Assembly (NCBI RefSeq): GCF_037975245.1
Contig: NC_092575.1
Location: 6,917,001-6,981,000 of the forward strand
Direction of reading: 5' to 3'
Length of the DNA: 64,000 nt
From: Apostichopus japonicus
Lineage: Eukaryota > Echinodermata > Holothuroidea > Aspidochirotida > Stichopodidae
The notes beneath the pieces are model-generated. The model worked only from the letters and a program-made list of their open reading frames with translations, made no database searches and was not told the DNA's origin. Positions 12,548-27,060 of the stretch are shown here, in pieces. The translations under genes were made by a program, and so were the position numbers. Position 1 is the stretch's first letter, and every line of letters begins with the position of its first letter.

Positions 12548-12740
12548 AGAAAAAGTTTTGAGTCATTTGCACGGGATTCTGTTAATATAGATGAAGCAAT
12601 AAAATTCTGAATCATGCAAAGAATTCTGTTGAAATAAATGAAACATTCACCGGTTATAAATTTTGAGTCATGCAACGAATTTCATGCATGACATAACTTA
12701 ATGAAACATATTACTTTTATTGATGTGTTATGAGTCTTTA
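12548..12740. repeat. Short degenerate tandem repeat, three units
   Basis: Three related units each start TTTTGAGTCAT or TTCTGAATCAT and continue through GCA(A)NGAATT and ATGAAAC/ATGAAGC. Unit length is about 55-65 bp. The copies are old and diverged. Confidence 0.5.
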
Positions 12741-14176
12741 CAGTACGTTATTAATTGATCAATTAGCATATTAAGAAAAGGACAAAGAGAGAGGAAAAAA
12801 GACGAACCAACAATGTCACCTCCAACGTGACACTTCAGACTAATTCCACATCATCAATTTGGTAATGTTCTATTCTTCAACACTGTTGACCGAAACAAGG
12901 TCTTGGGAAAATTCATGTCAGAAATTCAATTACAATGCTTCAATCTTTTGCTCAGCTTGGAATACTTTAATCCTTATAAATACAATAGATAAAAAACGGT
13001 GGCTTTGATGCATATCTATATCATTATCGTAATATCATTCATTATGGATGTAATACTCTCACAACTAAAACTTAAAATATAAGGTAAAATGCCAAAGAGC
13101 ATGTGGTGCTTCGCATTAGGTACAAATATTGCTTTCTTTAATATGTACAGAGTTTTTTTTATGAATCTCTTTAGAAGTAAATTTCCATGTACCCTTTCTA
13201 TTTCCATACAAAATAACGGTCTTATCAATATTACAGTGGTGATCAAATAAACCACTCAACAAATATCAAATTATCAAACTTTATACAGCTTTCGGCACGG
13301 AATCCTTTATTGCGACTAGTTATGTACTAGATCTGTTCTCTCCCCTATTTGATTAAAAACTTCAGACTTAAGACTCAAACTTTGGAAGTAAAAAGGATAA
13401 AAAACAAAAAACAAATCCGCCTCGCTAAGGACAGGAGATTTGAAATCAATTCCAGACTTTACTTTCTCAATGACTGACCTAGTAGTGACGTCATCTGATA
13501 TCATGAACTTACTTTCTTTTGTCTAAATTCTTGCTGCCTTCCGTTTGCCTTTTTTTCTTCTACAGATGGTTAAAGTCTTCATATACTTTGAAAATATTTT
13601 ATGTGTGCATGTTTTGCTTTATGAACGTGTTTGGTCGTCCACTTAAAAAAGAACGAGAGATGTAGCATCCATAACTTAACCGACTAAAAAACGAAAACAA
13701 AAATAAGCAAAACACAAAAACAAGCAAGAGGAAGGCAAAAGGGAGAATAAAAAGGGTGGAAGAAGAAAGGAGAAAGTTTTAAGCTAAATCATGCATTCTT
13801 GTACAGGAGCCAATCTTTCTCATATTTGGAACAGAAGGGATTTTATAGTTTAATAGCATTTTTGTGTTGATATGGCGGATTCAGGCAGCTTTTTTTTTGT
13901 CTTCTCGCCACTGATACACAGCCCCATTTACGAAGCTATAAATGGTGCGGCATGATTTAAGGAAAAGAGAGAAAAGCACAAATCGAAAAAAAAAGGAGAA
14001 GAAAAAGTGTTCGTCAGCTTTAAATAAGAGAAAGGCGACGTTGATGAAACGCACAAGCTATAAAACCCAATGGAAGGTTTATGAACCCGGTAGATTACTT
14101 ATTCTAAGTGATCGTACTCTTATAGCTATCAAGCAAAGTAGACAACGGCGGTATGGTACATATCTTAGTTGTTTGA
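12741..14176. other. No gene seen
   Basis: AT-rich with A-rich tracts at about 13681-13760 and 13960-14010. No gene, RNA or element recognised. An open frame starting at 13942 runs on into the tandem duplication that follows. Confidence 0.45.
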
Positions 14177-14517
14177 ACCCTTCCTTGGTGATATGGTGGA
14201 TCTCTTCTATTGAGAGTTATACAGGATACAGTAGAAGCTTATACCTTGCATATGAGAAATGGTATATAGTTCGGTTACATTTAAGTTTGGCAATATTTGA
14301 TATCATCGATAAAAAATGTTGTTGCAACGTATGTGAATGCGTGATTCCTTACTTGATGATATGGTGGATCTCTTATAATGAGAGTTATGTAGGATACAGT
14401 TGAAGCTCATACCATGCATCTGCAAATATGGTGTATATCTCGGCTACATTTAAGTTTAACAATATTTGATATCACGGATAAATTTGTTTTTGGTGTGTGC
14501 AACTTATGTGAATGAAT
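14177..14517. repeat. Tandem duplication of about 166 bp
   Basis: Two adjacent copies share GATATGGTGGATCTCTT (14190 and 14358), GAGAGTTAT, AGGATACAGT, ACATTTAAGTTT and AATATTTGATATCA. The offset between the core motifs is 168 bp, a multiple of three. The duplication therefore extends one chance reading frame to 153 codons (13942-14403), the longest in the window. The peptide repeats itself for that reason and has no recognised domain, so I do not call a gene. Confidence 0.75.
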
Positions 14518-17500
14518 TATGCAACTGGAACCACATTTTACAGGGTGCTAATAACGCATAAAGAAGATTGAATAAGACATCTATGTGTAACTGACTGCAT
14601 GTCCACGGTATAGGCATCTATTATAGAATTGTGAGACAACAAAGCAGGTGTGAGAAAATCATTACTTTCCTTTCCATGAATTTGATGATTTTACGAAATT
14701 TCGGTAATAAGTAGGTTGGATTTATTGCCCGCCGACAAACCCACCCGAGTTCTAAAAACTTGGAAATAAATAATAAATGTTATTACGAGACACAACTTCA
14801 TAACAATCAAGTACGGGGTAATATTTTAGTATTACGTGCTAGAACAGATTTGAAAAAATGCACACAATACAACATGGTGAAAAGCGTACAGATCATTAAT
14901 ATAGTTTGCAGCTGCAAAATGAAAGAATAAGACGAAGTTCTAATGACGTATTCAGACATGTATAATTACGTCACACCAGTTGCACGACGACAAGATTATA
15001 ACTAAGAGATTTGTCGAATCATCAATTGACTTTCTGATCTAAATATACACACTTGATTACATCTGCTTATTCCACTATACGGAGCCTAGCCTAGTTAATT
15101 AACAGGCCTGTATTACATGGCCCAAAATAAGAGAATTCCCAAGTATACGAAGATCGACCGCTCGTAATCATATCTGCTGTTCGGATGGCATAATTCAATT
15201 ACTAATTCAACGGCGACTAACGAGAGCTATCAGTGTGGATCTCGGCAATTGACCTGTTATACACCTGGGGCACGCCATCTTGAGTACCACTTGAAAGCTA
15301 TGTCCTCATTCTGGAAAATATGGACATAATATACACGGTTACTTGAAAACCACCGAACAGAGTCACTTTCAAGTGGCTCTTAATGGACGAATATCAAAAC
15401 ACTGCGCGCTGAGATCGCGAATGTTTGAGTGGGTTGTCGTCTTTTAGTTTAGGTCTGTGGTTAAAATGTGGTGTTAGAGTGCATTGTCTGATCGGATGTT
15501 ACATATATAAGTCACTGTGGTAGGGCTAGAGTTATATCCTAGCTGTAGGTACATTTACAATTATAGCGTTGTTCAGAGTGCATGGGCTTAACCGCAGAGA
15601 AGGTTTGACCTGCAAAATGACAGGTTCACTATGGTCAACTACGTAAAAATCTAATGAAGCAAAGGTTATATGATATCTTAAGCAATAAATGGTTATTTTG
15701 CAGCATAGGTTGAAAGATGAGAGAGGAGTGAAACGTTGGCGGTATTTCGTTGCCATTGTATATACATATTTATTCATATAGTTATAAATATATATTAATA
15801 CACTTTATATGGGTTGCGCACATAACCACAGCTGGTTAGCGAGTACTTAAGTAGGCCTCTGTCTTGCTATGTGATATTGATTATTTGTAGTAGTTCCGCG
15901 AGTAACTTCTTTTACGTGTTATAAGTACGCAATCTCAAGAAATATGTAGGCCTAAAGCAACTTACAAGTGGTTGGTTAAGGTGTGACGGGTTGGCCTACA
16001 TATCATGGTCGCAGGCGACCATTATATCACTTTTCGTCAGAAGAGTGCAGCTTATGCGATTGAAAATATATCTCGTGCAACTGCTACATGCAGTAAGCAG
16101 ATAGATTCGACATTTTCAACAGTGCATTTCTATACCGATCAGCACATTATATTGTGTAGTATAACAGGAATCAGTATATTAACATTACCATATAAACATT
16201 ATCATTAATTACAGAGAAAGATGACTAAATATATCCGAGGATTATTCATGATCAGAGTAAGGATAAAGCAAAGCCTAGGCGTATTGCAATGATCGATTTA
16301 GTGGCATGAATAGCGTAACATGCATGCCCTATACCGATCAGCGTATGATAGGCCTATGCTAGTAATTAAGTTACACACAGAGCATGCCATTCACCATTTT
16401 CTAGAAAACTGGTATTCTTGCTTTGTGACACCAATTGTTCACCTTTGGTCTTCTTGGTGACCCTTTCACTTGTGAATGCTTTGGTCTTGGATAGGGGCCT
16501 GCGGGCAAGAGGATCACCCTCACTTTCGATAAATTTTGTTTATGACTAAAGGTGCTCACTTGCAAAAATGATGTAATATTTCGGCAACGTTTGAAGTGAT
16601 GTCCACGATATTGTTTTATTCTTTTCTACAAAAACATTCGGCAATTTTTCTTTTTCTTCTCCCGAATTTTGGTGACCCTAAAACTTCAGTTGGATACTCG
16701 GGTTCTAGACAACAGTTTACTGTACTTGAATTACCCTCTGTTATCTGTAGGCCTATCACTATGATAAGTGACACTCTATCGTCTTCTATAGCACTCATGA
16801 GCGAGTTCTTATGTGGACTGCTTATAGTAGTTGATAATAACTTCTGAGGACTTGATTTGCATACTATACACACCGACCGGACTGGACGTAACCTTATATA
16901 GCAAACACTTTCGGAGCATTGTATATACCTGTCTATATAGGACCGTGGGATAGGAATGTGATTCCCAGGTATATACATAGCATATAATAGGTCAACCCTG
17001 GGCGGTAAATGCTATGATACGCAAGTATTTATCTCACTATTCTTATAGTTAAATCCATGGTTACACGAACACCCACTGAATCACAATTCATTCACGGTTT
17101 ATTTAGACACGCGGTCACGAGATATAAACAAACACGAGGAAAGGTTGCAACGGACAAATTTATCAACTATAGCGTTGATAATATCGTCACGTTGTACATG
17201 TTGGATGTGTGTCCTTCATGTTAAATGTTGCAACCGTCTATGTCAAGGATACATTAAACGTGGTCAACTTAAGAATAAATAGACTGTAACAAATGTTAAG
17301 TTATAACATACTTTCCACTACTTAAGCCACACAAAAAAAACATTCTTTTTTTTTTTTAAAGAAATAGCTTTACTCTCTGATTTCCTGCTGTTGTATTTTA
17401 TTAATATCACGTGTTTTTGTTGTTATTGATGCTGCTTGTGTTGTAAATTATATTTAGAAATTAGATTAGTAAAGGTTTTGCGCAGTAAAGATTATACAGA

Positions 17501-19379
17501 TTATTGAATGAACTGTGTTTTTAGAAAGAAAACTTTTGGGATGCTTTGAAGTTAAAACGACTATATTGCACTCTTAAAGTTATTAGCGATAACTATGCAT
17601 ATTTGAATTTTGTTGGTCAATTCTATCCAATTTCAGGGTAAGATATTTAATCGACAAGAGTTATATTTACTATCACACAACGTCGTGCTGCCTTGCCTCA
17701 ACCATGTGGTTTGCCGTTAGATTATTACAAGTTCACGAAACTTCCTTCGAGATAACATAATAATTATATACATATAAATATACATATACATATATATACA
17801 TATAAATATATAATAATCATAAAGCATTCGTCTGTATTTCATCTACACGTCATATGCAGACGCGCTACAGTAATCTTGTTCACAACCATCCTACCACCGG
17901 AAACTCCCTTTAGTCTATAGACCTACATAATATGGCATGAAATGTTTGTATATATAGGGTTTAGGCTGTAACTTTGTGTACTGTTATGTGTAGCTATATA
18001 TCCATCTATACAGTTAGGCTTATACCGGTGAAATATTACTATACCATGCACTACATAATACATTACAACCATGCATCAGTGTGTCAATACACAGATATAG
18101 TCCATATAAACTATGTATATAGGCTATACGTTCCGGTAGTCTGGCAATCTCATGATCAATGTGTAACCTCACAACGTGAACTGTAGCTTACTTCCAGTAT
18201 GTAATCAGAAAAACTATTTGGCGCCAAAAGGCATTTAGGGAGACCTTGGAATTATTTGCCATTTTCGTCCATTTGGATGGCATTTAAGAGCCAAAGAAGA
18301 ATCTGTTAAAGTAACAACAATGTCATGAACAACGCCCTAAGTGTCGAATAATGTAAATAATATATTCAGTGGCCGAATCAAGCAAAAACATAGCCAACGT
18401 TTTGGTGTAATGGTCTTGGACAATGGCCTTGTGTGTTACGGTATCTTGTAACGGTCATTAGTGTAACGTACGACTGTGCTCATGATGACGTCAACATGGA
18501 CTTTTGGATGCATGCATGTAAGAGAATTACCATTTACCACATCAGTAAACGGTAACATATACGCAAATGACCTGTTTCGCGAAAGCGACAATAAAAAACG
18601 AAGGACATGCAGTGTCGGGAGATGATTTTGTACGGGGTGCGGGAGGGGGAGGAGGGCTAAGGAGACACAGAAGGATGGAGGATACGAAAGCCGGGGAGAT
18701 GGGAGTGTGTATATCTACCCATTACTCAGAAAAGCTAATTAAACGCATACATCTGTCTTTGCAAAGAATATCTGGATATTCAACATGTTATTTTTATTGC
18801 ACGAGTGTCACGAAGGATCGTATCAAGTCTTGAGTTTTTTTTTAACTTTGCCAAAACAATAAAATAAAAAAAGGTATCATCATATATAGTCTAGGCCTTC
18901 TATGTTTCCATGGCACATAAAAGGAGTTGTATTTACTAGTCTACCACGTGACCAGATAACCAAGATTGTTTCCTCTTTTGTTTTTAATATTATGATGTTC
19001 ATAATTCATCTTCCATTGCATAGTACTGAACACTTAAAAGTAAAAATTTAAAAAAAATGCTCTTTAGATTCCACCCATGCTCACCTGAGGTCAACTACAA
19101 GGCCATTACCCCGAATAAGTTCTCGCTGAACTGGCAGACCTTGGCCTGTAGTCGTATATACTATAGCTATTCTATATATATCTATAAAGAACAGCCCAGA
19201 TGTCACTTAATCAGTTTATTAGTATATGATAACTCGGCCTATTATGTGCTATTGATTCCTCCATCAAAGTACTTAAGACCCCTTTGAGAATCTTCAGTGA
19301 CGCGTTTAGTATTGATCTGTTCTATACCTAGAGACAGGCGTCTGTTTTCTAATTAATCATCTTATTCGTATATATGACA
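14518..19379. other. No gene seen; AT-rich DNA
   Basis: Largely unique-looking AT-rich sequence. Small items are an AT microsatellite at 17757-17821, an 8 bp inverted repeat around a 2 nt loop near 16003-16020, and a 13 bp word (TATACCGATCAGC) occurring twice near 16133 and 16332. A 120-codon minus-strand frame at 16616-16978 overlaps an 83-codon plus-strand frame and shows no recognisable domain. Confidence 0.45.
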
Positions 19380-19620
19380 CCTTTGAACTTCTTTCTTTCT
19401 TACTTACCTTCTTCTGGATTTTCATAATCTTTCTTCATATTTTTCCCTTTTTCTTTCTCTCTCAACTTTTTTTTTTCCATTTTTTTCCCCCTGTCATCCC
19501 ATTTTTGACAATTCTTTTCATATTTTGGTGTTTTTTTTGCCTTTCTTTCATCCTTTCTTACTTTCTCTCCACTTTCTTCAAAAGCCTTCGTCTAGTCTTA
19601 ATTCCTGATCATTTTGATTT
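19380..19620 (+). repeat. Pyrimidine-rich tract
   Basis: A long CT/T-rich stretch (TTTCTTTC, CTTTCTCTCTC and poly-T words) on the + strand. It could be simple sequence expansion. No gene boundary supports a splice-site role. Confidence 0.6.
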
Positions 19621-22600
19621 ATTTTTCAATTATTCAAGCTAGTCAACGGCGATCACTTTCCTTTCAAAAGTGGCCAAATTTCCGGTGAAATGTGCCGCAA
19701 TTTTAAGCCTCGGCGACCACATGGAAGATAATAATCGTAGTTTTTATATTTTTTCTTTTTTCATTTTGTTTTTTTGTCCTGGCAATCAACAAATGGAATT
19801 GAAATTGTTTGTTCCTGGTGGGTTCTTTGAAAGACAATCTCCGAGTTTGAAAGCGATCCGAGCTTTTCATGAAAGATTGTTCAAAGTTATTATGTTCTGA
19901 CGGCTAATTGAAAAAAAAAGCACAAGAAGGAAAATGATGTGGGATTAATGATGTTGTCTCGTCGGTACATCGCTATATCATGGAACTTGGATATGTTTTA
20001 CCGTGTAGTTCAAAGATATAGTCTTAGCATCTTTTGTATATTAAGGCAAAATGCGATACAAAACTATTACGAATAATCATGAAAGTTCCTGTACATATAG
20101 ACTGAAAATGCCTACTCTCTCCGTTAATGTATAATGAACTGAATAATTAGTTCATTTTAACTTATACTCAATTTAGTCTAATTTAAAGTTGCAGAAATGA
20201 CAAAATTGTCACCTTTTCTTTTTAATTCACAACCGCAGATTTGTTATTTAATCTGCATTTCATAGATTTAATATTTACAATAAAAATATAATATCGATGA
20301 CGATATGCAATCATAAAATGTTAACCACCTTCCATTTATTGGCTTAATCTTCCAGTGGTTTGATAATAGCATAGAATGTAAAAACGGCTGTTTGTAACGC
20401 CAAAGGCTTTTCCGAACACCTGACCATCCGTGTCTCTATATAAAATATTATTAAATCATGTTTTTCTGCTTATTCCGATCGGTGGGTCATATAGGTACAA
20501 GTTTACCGGCGCGTTGAATGATTTATATTTAAGTCGATTGGTAAACACGTTTTAATTACAATACAAATTTAATGTTTTTGTCAAAATGTGAAGAAATTTG
20601 GCATATTTCTCTCTCTCTCCTAGATATGGTTTTCCTTGAATGATTGAATGCATTTGAATGACTTATATATGAAATAATTGGGCATTATATATATTCAATA
20701 CAATGTTGCAATTGTGTCATTAGGTATGCAGGAAACGTTAAAAGTATGTTGTCAACTTGAATGTCACTAGAGTTTATGAAAACGTGTTAGAAAATTTGAA
20801 CAAAATGATGGATTGATCAGTAAATTTGTTAAAATTATGTGAGTAATCACCATCATTTAGCCCATGAAACTGCCAAAAAACAAAATCATAAATTAAACCT
20901 TTTAACAACACTTGTATTGCCCACTTTACATGAATTTAGTACTTCATGAGTTCCCTGAGAAAGGTTAAAATGCTCACCGCGTACATGGATTTTAAGTCAA
21001 ATGTAAGCAGACAAAAAACATAAAAGACATGCGCTGAATAAATTAACAGTTTGCAATGATGTGTTGAAATGATTAGATTTCCTTTTCATATTTCAACTTT
21101 CTCCAATTCCAAATGGATATATTATGGATGATAAAGTTTATAACATTTATGCTGAATTTTCGGCATAACTTCTGAATAGGGGTTTCAACGTACAAATAGC
21201 TCAATCGAGCTTGTTCCTGTCATTCCCCGATCTTTATTTTATCGTATACAACAAATACACTGTAAATTTTCAATCAAAAGAGATTGAAATAAAAATTGAT
21301 GAATTGAATTGTTTACCATTTAAATTGTTAGAATGATGTACCTGTATGAGAAGAGTTATTTGTAATATCATTTTTAAGAACATTAAAAATGCCAAGATTA
21401 TTCTTACTAAGTTATTATTCAACAATTATCTGTATTTAGTTTTTTTAAAAGAATACGTTAACAACTGGTAAAATCTTGCAGAATATTTCTAATATTTGTA
21501 GTTACTTAGACATATTTGGACATTTCAAAGTGCATTTATCTTTGTCGGTTGACTTATATCGATCGTCAAGATTTTCGCTAAATGTATACCAACACTCAAC
21601 ATATAGATTCATATGACTGTTTCGACGCAAATGTTTACGTAGCCTAATTTACATTTGCGGTTTGTTTTGTCAATTCAGTAAGCAATTAGGCTAAGTACAC
21701 TATCTACCTGTTAAATACAATGGCATGAATACGGAGATTAAAAGTACAGTTAATAGCGGTTAACGAGAACAAACAAAAGCAAAAAAGATCAAAAGTAGCT
21801 ACGATGGATTAGTACAATCAAAAATATGAACTTTATTCATGTGAAGCCTCCTCACAAAGCCTTCAAACATATTAGTATTTCTAAAATTATCATACAGAGA
21901 GATTGATATAACAATTTTATAAATTTGGTGTAAAAATGAAACTTAAATTCGGCTCGATATTTGGGCTCAGTAGTTAATGAATGCTAACTATACGCAAAGT
22001 GTATAGGCTAGGCTTCTTATCGCTGCTTAGAAAATGTGGTAGGTTAAGGCTACTACGTCTAAACGATAGTAACAAACTTTCAAGACTTAAGCTTACTTTT
22101 ATGGAATTAGTTAGTTTATACTTTGTTGATAGTATTTAAACTTAGCAGTTAAGAAGAGAAACAACATTCAGCCGTGACTATTCTATAAGAAAAGCCGGTT
22201 AACCAAAACAAAACTCACATTTTAGACTTATTTTATGAAATGAATCCGACAAACTTAAAAAATAATTCTGTTCAAGAATAAACTTTATGACAAGAGAAAT
22301 AGTACCGCAAACAACCAACTGCTTTAAATTCCATGGCAACTTAGCACTTAAGCAATGAAAAATTGAATGATTCTCCCTGTCTTTCGCTTCCTCGTGCTTT
22401 CTTGCAGAACTGGCAATTTACTGACCAACTTCTTTGTCTTTTATCTCTCAATTTATAATAAAAGTCATGTATAATTGAATCTCACCATTATAGTTTTATA
22501 TCCCTATACTATACGCATGTGGGTATTCAGACTGTATTCAGGCTAACTAGCATATCATGGTCTATAAAGTTGATTAACGTTGAATTGAAACGAATTCTTA

Positions 22601-25510
22601 ATGGATGCGATACGAATGACTCAATGGCTTTTTGTTCAAATGTTCAAATTTGACACATGTAACCTTTTTATATACCAAAAGTAATTAAAGAGAGACAACT
22701 AAGAAGAAAACCTCTTTTTCCAATAATTTACAACACTTTCTTTGTGACATGATTAGAAGACTTTTCAAGATTTACCGATCTCATGCATGCTGATTTCGAT
22801 TGTTTCCTATTTGTTTTTTTTTTCATCTTTTGGCTCAGATGTTCCGCCATCTTCCGCAGCAAGTGTATAGTAGAGGCGACTCTCAGAAAAATGCCATAAC
22901 ATCTTTGTCAAATCCTTAAAAACATACTTTTCCTCAGTTGTGATTAGAACGATCAAAGACCTATGCTTAATTCGTTGCAACGATATCAGCTAGATAGTTT
23001 TTTGTTTTATCCATCTACAGTCACAAACAATATAGGTATTACACTCGGATAGGCCACGATATGTTTTGTCAGTTCCATAAAATCACCAATCTATTACGAT
23101 TTTGACAGATTTTAGTTTCCGTTTCTCAGTTATAATTGGAAGTATCAAAGATTTTAGTTTTTTTAAGTCGTAGGAATATCGCATATCACACTCGATTCTT
23201 CTTCTACCTTTTTGCATTGATTATTCTGCCAACATAAGAGCTGGGGATTCAATAACTTAACTTTTACCCACAAAAAACCTGCTATGTGGAACAATGACAT
23301 CCCTGTGGCTTTTTTTAAGAGACATTTATTATCAATAAAAAAAAAGGTTAAAAATTGTTGTAAAATTCATAGCTTTTCAGCTTTATCGTAACTTTTTTTT
23401 TCTCTCTTCATTTGTCTAGCCAAGTCATTGTAATTGTAGATGTGAGATCAGCTATCAGTCTGTAGTTAGATGTCAACTAAAGACTAATTACTAATGGTCA
23501 TGTTCCCTATTAATCCGTCTCAAACGCCTCGCGGTAATCGACAAGATTTCCCAAGGGTGCACATTGCTATAGATGAGACTCTTCCAGCCACAAAAAAAAG
23601 AAACTGCAACCAAATAGGTATGAAAAAGAATACGCAATCATTGCCGATCTTCTTTCTTTCTTGGCAATGAATTTTGTACTTGTCTCTAAATATTGGCTCT
23701 AGTTTCGGTTTCAATGTAAGGAATTTTCAAACTTCAAAACAAGAAGAAGGTAAAGAAAAAGATGGGGGAAAAAAGTCCTTTAGAAAAGCTTAATTCGTCG
23801 AGAAACACTTGATTATTTTGCATCCCGAGGCGTCCTGTATGTATCTTTGTGACAGGTTTTCGTGGGAAGCAACAGGTTATGTGAACAGCCATACGTGTAT
23901 AGCCTAACTTTAGACTGTAAACTAGAAAGCAGCGATATGTAGCGGTATAGGCGTGTACAGGCACTCACATTGTTAACGCGTGATAACGTTCATGAAATAT
24001 TCATGACATTTATTTTCAAAGTCTTTCAGCAAATCTTTTACTAAAGCACACAGACATCTATGAGGTTTAGCAAATTTAGCCTTATAACCAAAGAAATTTC
24101 ATAACAATGCTTAGATCTTCTCTCTTTCTTTTTTGGCAGAATCGTCCACCCCCCCTCCCCCTCCCTCCCACCCCACTCCTTCTGCTTTTCTGTCTGTCGC
24201 TGCTGATTCTTGATCAGCCAATTAGAACTTATAATCCTTTTTTGCTTTAGAGATTCTAATGCAGAAATGTACAGACTCAGCGTGATGTATTAGATCTTTG
24301 CTTCTTTTTACGACTCCAAGTGACTTTGCAATCATTTCTATAATATGTTGGTTATACCAGTAGCTGAAATATCCGAATCCATTGTTATATAGGAAGTTCT
24401 TAAGCAGCTACTAGGTATTCTGGAGGCCCTCACTTACTAAAAGCTTCTTTCTGGGAGGGGGGGGGGGGATTCTGTGGTAGACAGATTTTCCTTTAAAAGG
24501 TCTTTCTTAGCACTCTACGTCTAACCATCACTTCCCATCTTCACATTCCATCCCTCATCCATCATATATCAGAAAGAATCAAATTTGGCTCAAATTAAAA
24601 TGTTAGATGGCCAGAGGCTGCACGCACCGGTACACGTAACAACGTCCAGTTGATATATACACAGATACCGGTACGTACAGTCGAGTGTGTTACACTTCAT
24701 AATTAGTTATCTTAAGTGGTTGCCCCGAAAATACAGACTTCCCACACGACCTAACCATCTTAACATGAACCTTCTTTCACCATTGCATAGCATACAAATC
24801 AGATAGGAAACAAAAAATTCGAACTTAGCAACGCTCGATAAGGAAGTCAGTTTGCCTTTTAATGTGTATATTTGACCAACTGTCCTGTGTTTACAGAATG
24901 GCCGTAGCGGCGTTCCACGGCTATCACAATCTGCCTCTTTTCCTCCGTCAATTTCATTAACCTCTTCTGTTAAGATAAAGGGAATAAAAAGTGACAAATC
25001 AAAATTTCCTAGCAACGAACTTCTCTGATTATTTTGTTACCTGTAAATGTCCCAGTGACGTTCAAAATGAATCAAGAAACAACATTGGAGAGAAGAAAAA
25101 AAAAGTCCGCCTTTATTATGTTAGCATTTTTCAAGAGATAATTAATTTTTGACCATCATTCACAAGGTTTGTTTGAAAGCTAGTACACTTGATATGATCA
25201 TTCAATGCCAGCGTCTTAAAAAGTCTTAAATCAACGCAAATTGTCAATTAAAGCGACACTTGTAGTACCCGATAGTCGGTAGCTACCTTCCTTATAACTA
25301 CACCTCGTAAAAAAAAACGAAATTTTATGTACCTTAGAATTATCAGCTAAACAGAAATCTGTAGTTCGTTTGAGAAATCTGAAGAATTTTTTTTACAGCG
25401 GTTTGATGAAAGTCGATCTTCCAGTTTTGTAGATAAAATAACTGATATTATCCTCTATCCCCCTCCCTTCCTCTGCTTTCTACCCACATTATGGTTATTC
25501 AATCAAGGAA
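19621..25510. other. No gene seen; AT-rich DNA
   Basis: Nearly 6 kb without a recognisable gene, RNA, transposon terminus or tandem array. It contains poly-T/poly-A tracts, a C-rich block near 24150-24175 and a G run near 24458-24469. Short frames such as 24707-25015 (minus) have no recognised domain. Confidence 0.45.
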
Positions 25511-25554
25511 TGATACACACGTCCCCCTGTATCAGCACGGGGACGTGTGTATCA
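25511..25554. repeat. Perfect 16 bp inverted repeat (hairpin)
   Basis: The arms are 25511-25526 (TGATACACACGTCCCC) and 25539-25554 (GGGGACGTGTGTATCA), perfect reverse complements around a 12 nt loop. The arms are more GC-rich than the surrounding sequence. No T-run or neighbouring gene supports a terminator role. It may be a MITE relic or a small-RNA-type hairpin. Confidence 0.85.
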
Positions 25555-26159
25555 GCCCTTAAGAGGACTATAGTTGTAAAATATCAACATTGTGACCCGT
25601 ACATCAGGAAGTTGTTAAACCCTAGACAAAATTAACTGAACTTCAATCCGATCACTGTAAACGATTTGTCAGATAACAATAGGCGATATGTAGGGGGAGA
25701 CTTTCGACAACACCTTCCCCGGCAACTTTGAAAGGAAGAAATATAATAAACTCTCCCTCCCTTGGAGGTAACATGTTATAACGATTGTAAGTTTATATGA
25801 TAACAACATTTTGGTCTTCAAAAGAATTTCCGTTTGAGGTAATTGTTCCCTTGGAACCTCACTTACTTATACTCCCAACCGAATGAAAAGCCTGGTGTCT
25901 TCAACTGACCCTATGAGGTTGTGTATAATTAGTCCATGTTACGAATGAGCATAAATTAGGGCTATAACCATCGGATTGAAAATGTCTTTTGAAGTAAATT
26001 TTGAAATACACTCTTGTCGGTTTTGATTTTACCGAAGGGTAATTCCCCTACTAAGTCTCTTATCACAGTTCCAACAAATGTTAGTTTCTCCTTTCGGTGT
26101 TTATTTAGAAATGTCCGTTCGTGTCATTTAACGTTTAAGGCCTTTGCCATTCGTTAATG
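25555..26159. other. No gene seen
   Basis: Unremarkable AT-rich DNA between the 16 bp hairpin and a degenerate repeat zone. Confidence 0.45.
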
Positions 26160-26500
26160 TATAGTACTACGGTAGGATTACTGTATATAGCACGAGCCGT
26201 TGGTACTGGTATGAATGAGGTATTATAGTAAAATTGCTGTAGTGGTACCGTTGTATAAACTTAGCATTATTGTATATGCATTATGTATTTCTGTATGTTT
26301 AACATATACCGTTATAAGTTATACTGTATAGCATTTCTCTGGGTTTACTGCAGTATACGTTTAGCTGTTTCGTGTAGCATTATAGTACTAACAACGTAGT
26401 ATTTTTGTAGTAACACTGTTGCATTACTGTGGTATTACTGTAACATTGCTGTTGTACTACCTAGCATTACGGTAAGTATTAACTGAGGTACGCGGTATCT
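26160..26500. repeat. Degenerate short repeat zone
   Basis: Words such as ATTACTGTA, TAGCATTA, GTAGTA and GTTGTAC recur without a fixed period, suggesting an old, decayed tandem array. The call rests only on word recurrence. Confidence 0.4.
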
Positions 26501-26529
26501 GTAACGTTTCTGACCGGAAAGATTTCAAC

Positions 26530-27060
26530 ACATCAAGGTTGTTTGTTCTGATTGATCATTGTGTTATAAAAAAAAAACTCATATTGGTAAGTGTTATGAA
26601 ATAATTGATCAGATTCAATGTGGCAATGGTTGATTGATGTATTATACAATATTCGATTGATAAGAACCAATACTAATATCATTGGATATTGTTTGAAAAA
26701 TTGTATTATGCAATGATTAAATATTCGATTAAATTCAATAACGAAAATGATTGATAAAAAATGTATCATTTTGAGTTACACTTTGGTTTCTAATTGATCA
26801 AATATCAAGATGTTTGATTTTTTTCAAATTCAACATTTGATTGATTAGTATCAATAACATTGATAATTGACTAATGTACGATGTACGATTGGCTGTCAAG
26901 AGAGATTAATTATCGATTACATAGCCCGATAATGATGATTAGATGCATATTAGAGCACTGATTAATGCTAATGTACTATTCATATGACTTATAGATTAGT
27001 CACGAAGAAGATGATTGATTAAAAAGTGCAATAATAGAATGATTAATGTGCTCGTCATAC
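26530..27060. repeat. Degenerate TGATTGAT-type repeat zone
   Basis: Words such as GATTGAT, ATTCGATT, ATTCAATA and AATGATTGAT recur over about 500 bp with irregular spacing of about 40-70 bp. This looks like a heavily diverged minisatellite. No coding pattern. Confidence 0.45.

Noticed and set aside
13942-14403. Longest open frame in the window (153 codons, + strand)
   Set aside because: Its second half repeats itself because a 168 bp (three-divisible) tandem duplication keeps the frame open. The first half is Lys/Arg-rich from A-rich DNA, and there is no recognisable domain.
16616-16978. 120-codon minus-strand frame
   Set aside because: Overlaps an 83-codon frame on the other strand, has no recognisable domain, and lies in ordinary AT-rich DNA.
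25511-25554. Rho-independent terminator
   Set aside because: No T-run follows the stem, no gene precedes it, and the sequence appears to be eukaryotic.
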